The notes under the pieces: model-generated
The model's input: only the letters and a program-made list of their open reading frames with translations
What the model was told of the DNA's origin: nothing
The model's database searches: none
Position numbers and translations under genes: made by a program
In this document: positions 63,311-64,000 of the stretch, one piece after another
Position numbering within the stretch: position 1 is the first letter of the stretch
Layout of the letters: the number at the start of each line of letters is the position of its first letter
NCBI GenBank assembly: GCA_002280515.1
Contig: NCEA01000014.1
Location: forward strand, 1 to 64,000
Source: Rhodobacterales bacterium 32-67-9
GTDB lineage: Bacteria > Pseudomonadota > Alphaproteobacteria > Rhodobacterales > Rhodobacteraceae
Length of the DNA stretch: 64,000 bases
Direction of reading: 5' to 3'

Positions 63311-64000
63311 ATGAACTACCTCGAATTCGAAAAACCGCTGGCCGAGATCGAAGGCAAGGCCGAGGAACTTCGGGCGCTGGCGCGCAAGAACGAGGGGATG
63401 GATGTCTCGAAAGAGGCGACTGCGCTCGACAAGAAGGCGGGCGACCTTCTCCGTGACCTCTACAAGAACCTCGATCCCTGGCGCAAATGCCAGGTGGCGC
63501 GGCATCCCGACCGGCCGCACTGCAAGGATTACATCGACCGGCTCTTTACCGAGTTCACCACCCTCGCCGGCGACCGCAACTTCGCCGACGATCACGCGGT
63601 GATGGGCGGCCTCGCCCGGTTCGAGGACCAGCCGGTTGTGGTGATCGGGCAGGAAAAGGGTTCCGACACCAAGACGCGGATCGAGCGCAATTTCGGCATG
63701 GCCCGGCCCGAAGGGTACAGGAAGGCGATCCGCCTGATGGACCTCGCCGACCGATTCCGGCTGCCGGTCATCACCCTCGTCGACACGCCGGGCGCCTATC
63801 CCGGCAAGGGCGCCGAGGAACGCGGGCAAAGCGAGGCGATCGCGCGTTCGACGGAAAAGTGCCTGCAGATCGGCGTGCCGCTGATCTCGGTCATCATCGG
63901 CGAGGGCGGGTCGGGCGGCGCGGTGGCATTCGCGACCGCGAACCGGATCGCGATGCTGGAACATTCGATCTATTCGGTGATCACGCCCGAGGGCTGCGCC
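63311..64000 (+). CDS. accA: Acetyl-CoA carboxylase carboxyltransferase subunit alpha (partial)
   Basis: 230 residues are visible before the window ends; the gene is usually about 318 residues. It begins [16 protein letters not shown] with GGGAGAG before it. The carboxyltransferase core has [56 protein letters not shown] (in pieces) and [15 protein letters not shown]. It transfers the carboxyl group from biotin to acetyl-CoA in fatty acid synthesis. Confidence 0.95.
   Translation, partial: MNYLEFEKPLAEIEGKAEELRALARKNEGMDVSKEATALDKKAGDLLRDLYKNLDPWRKCQVARHPDRPHCKDYIDRLFTEFTTLAGDRNFADDHAVMGGLARFEDQPVVVIGQEKGSDTKTRIERNFGMARPEGYRKAIRLMDLADRFRLPVITLVDTPGAYPGKGAEERGQSEAIARSTEKCLQIGVPLISVIIGEGGSGGAVAFATANRIAMLEHSIYSVITPEGCA

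Noticed and set aside
1-64000. tRNA, rRNA, IS elements, prophage or CRISPR
   Set aside because: Intergenic spaces were read on both strands. No cloverleaf, transposase, integrase or regularly spaced repeats were found.

Overview
The window is a chromosomal segment of a GC-rich alphaproteobacterium, most likely of the Rhodobacteraceae/Paracoccaceae. The reasons are: an L-malyl-CoA lyase of the Mcl1 type (ethylmalonyl-CoA pathway); a tiny aa3-type cytochrome oxidase subunit IV; phbA-phbB; argH followed by a tiny lipoprotein gene; a pyrB with a pyrC-like gene that lacks catalytic residues; ETF-ubiquinone oxidoreductase; and the Rhodobacter-like style of the ribosomal genes. No tRNA, rRNA, IS transposase, phage gene or CRISPR array was seen.

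Layout. 1-12.0 kb is the tuf / S10 / spc ribosomal cluster: the end of tuf, then rpsJ-rplC-rplD-rplW-rplB-rpsS-rplV-rpsC-rplP, then rpmC-rpsQ-rplN-rplX-rplE-rpsN-rpsH-rplF-rplR-rpsE-rpmD. It is interrupted twice. Between rplP and rpmC lie a 2OG-Fe(II) oxygenase gene, a decayed second copy of the rplP 3' end plus its terminator, and a serine hydrolase gene. After rpmD lies a secreted glycine-rich protein gene with an in-frame stop, followed by a nearly perfect second copy (127 of 128 bases by eye) of the rpmD 3' end. The cluster then stops: rplO, secY and adk do not follow.

12-25 kb holds housekeeping genes, many on the minus strand: an OmpA-family protein, ubiA, rsmE, gshA, a frameshifted plsY, pyrC-like/pyrB, a uracil-DNA glycosylase and moaB. 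23-28 kb holds an RND efflux pair whose pump gene has a frameshift. 28-44 kb holds a DsbD-like secreted protein, yqgE, a Sua5/TsaC gene, an acyl-CoA dehydrogenase with a metallo-hydrolase, a cox subunit, greA, a PAP2-like protein, ETF-QO, a TPR protein, ispE, a polyprenyl synthetase and a tRNA methyltransferase-like gene. 44-50 kb holds PHB synthesis genes, an EAL protein, tag, a TlpA-like protein and argH. 50-64 kb holds an EamA exporter with a LysR regulator, azoR, pyk, an N-formylglutamate hydrolase, a BesD/HalD-family oxygenase divergent from a LysR gene, a hemolysin-III-like protein, a D-amino-acid transaminase, mcl1, an MFS transporter and the first part of accA.

The most unusual structure is the repeated architecture at the two ribosomal insertions: intact ribosomal gene, terminator, one cargo gene, then a displaced copy of the ribosomal gene's 3' end starting within about 20 bases of the cargo stop codon. 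This resembles elements that integrate in gene 3' ends and restore the gene, but no recombinase is visible. In the rpmD case the displaced fragment is still an open frame and its possible GTG start overlaps the cargo stop. The two indel-broken genes (plsY, RND pump) and the cargo nonsense codon could be real decay or sequence errors; raw reads would decide.
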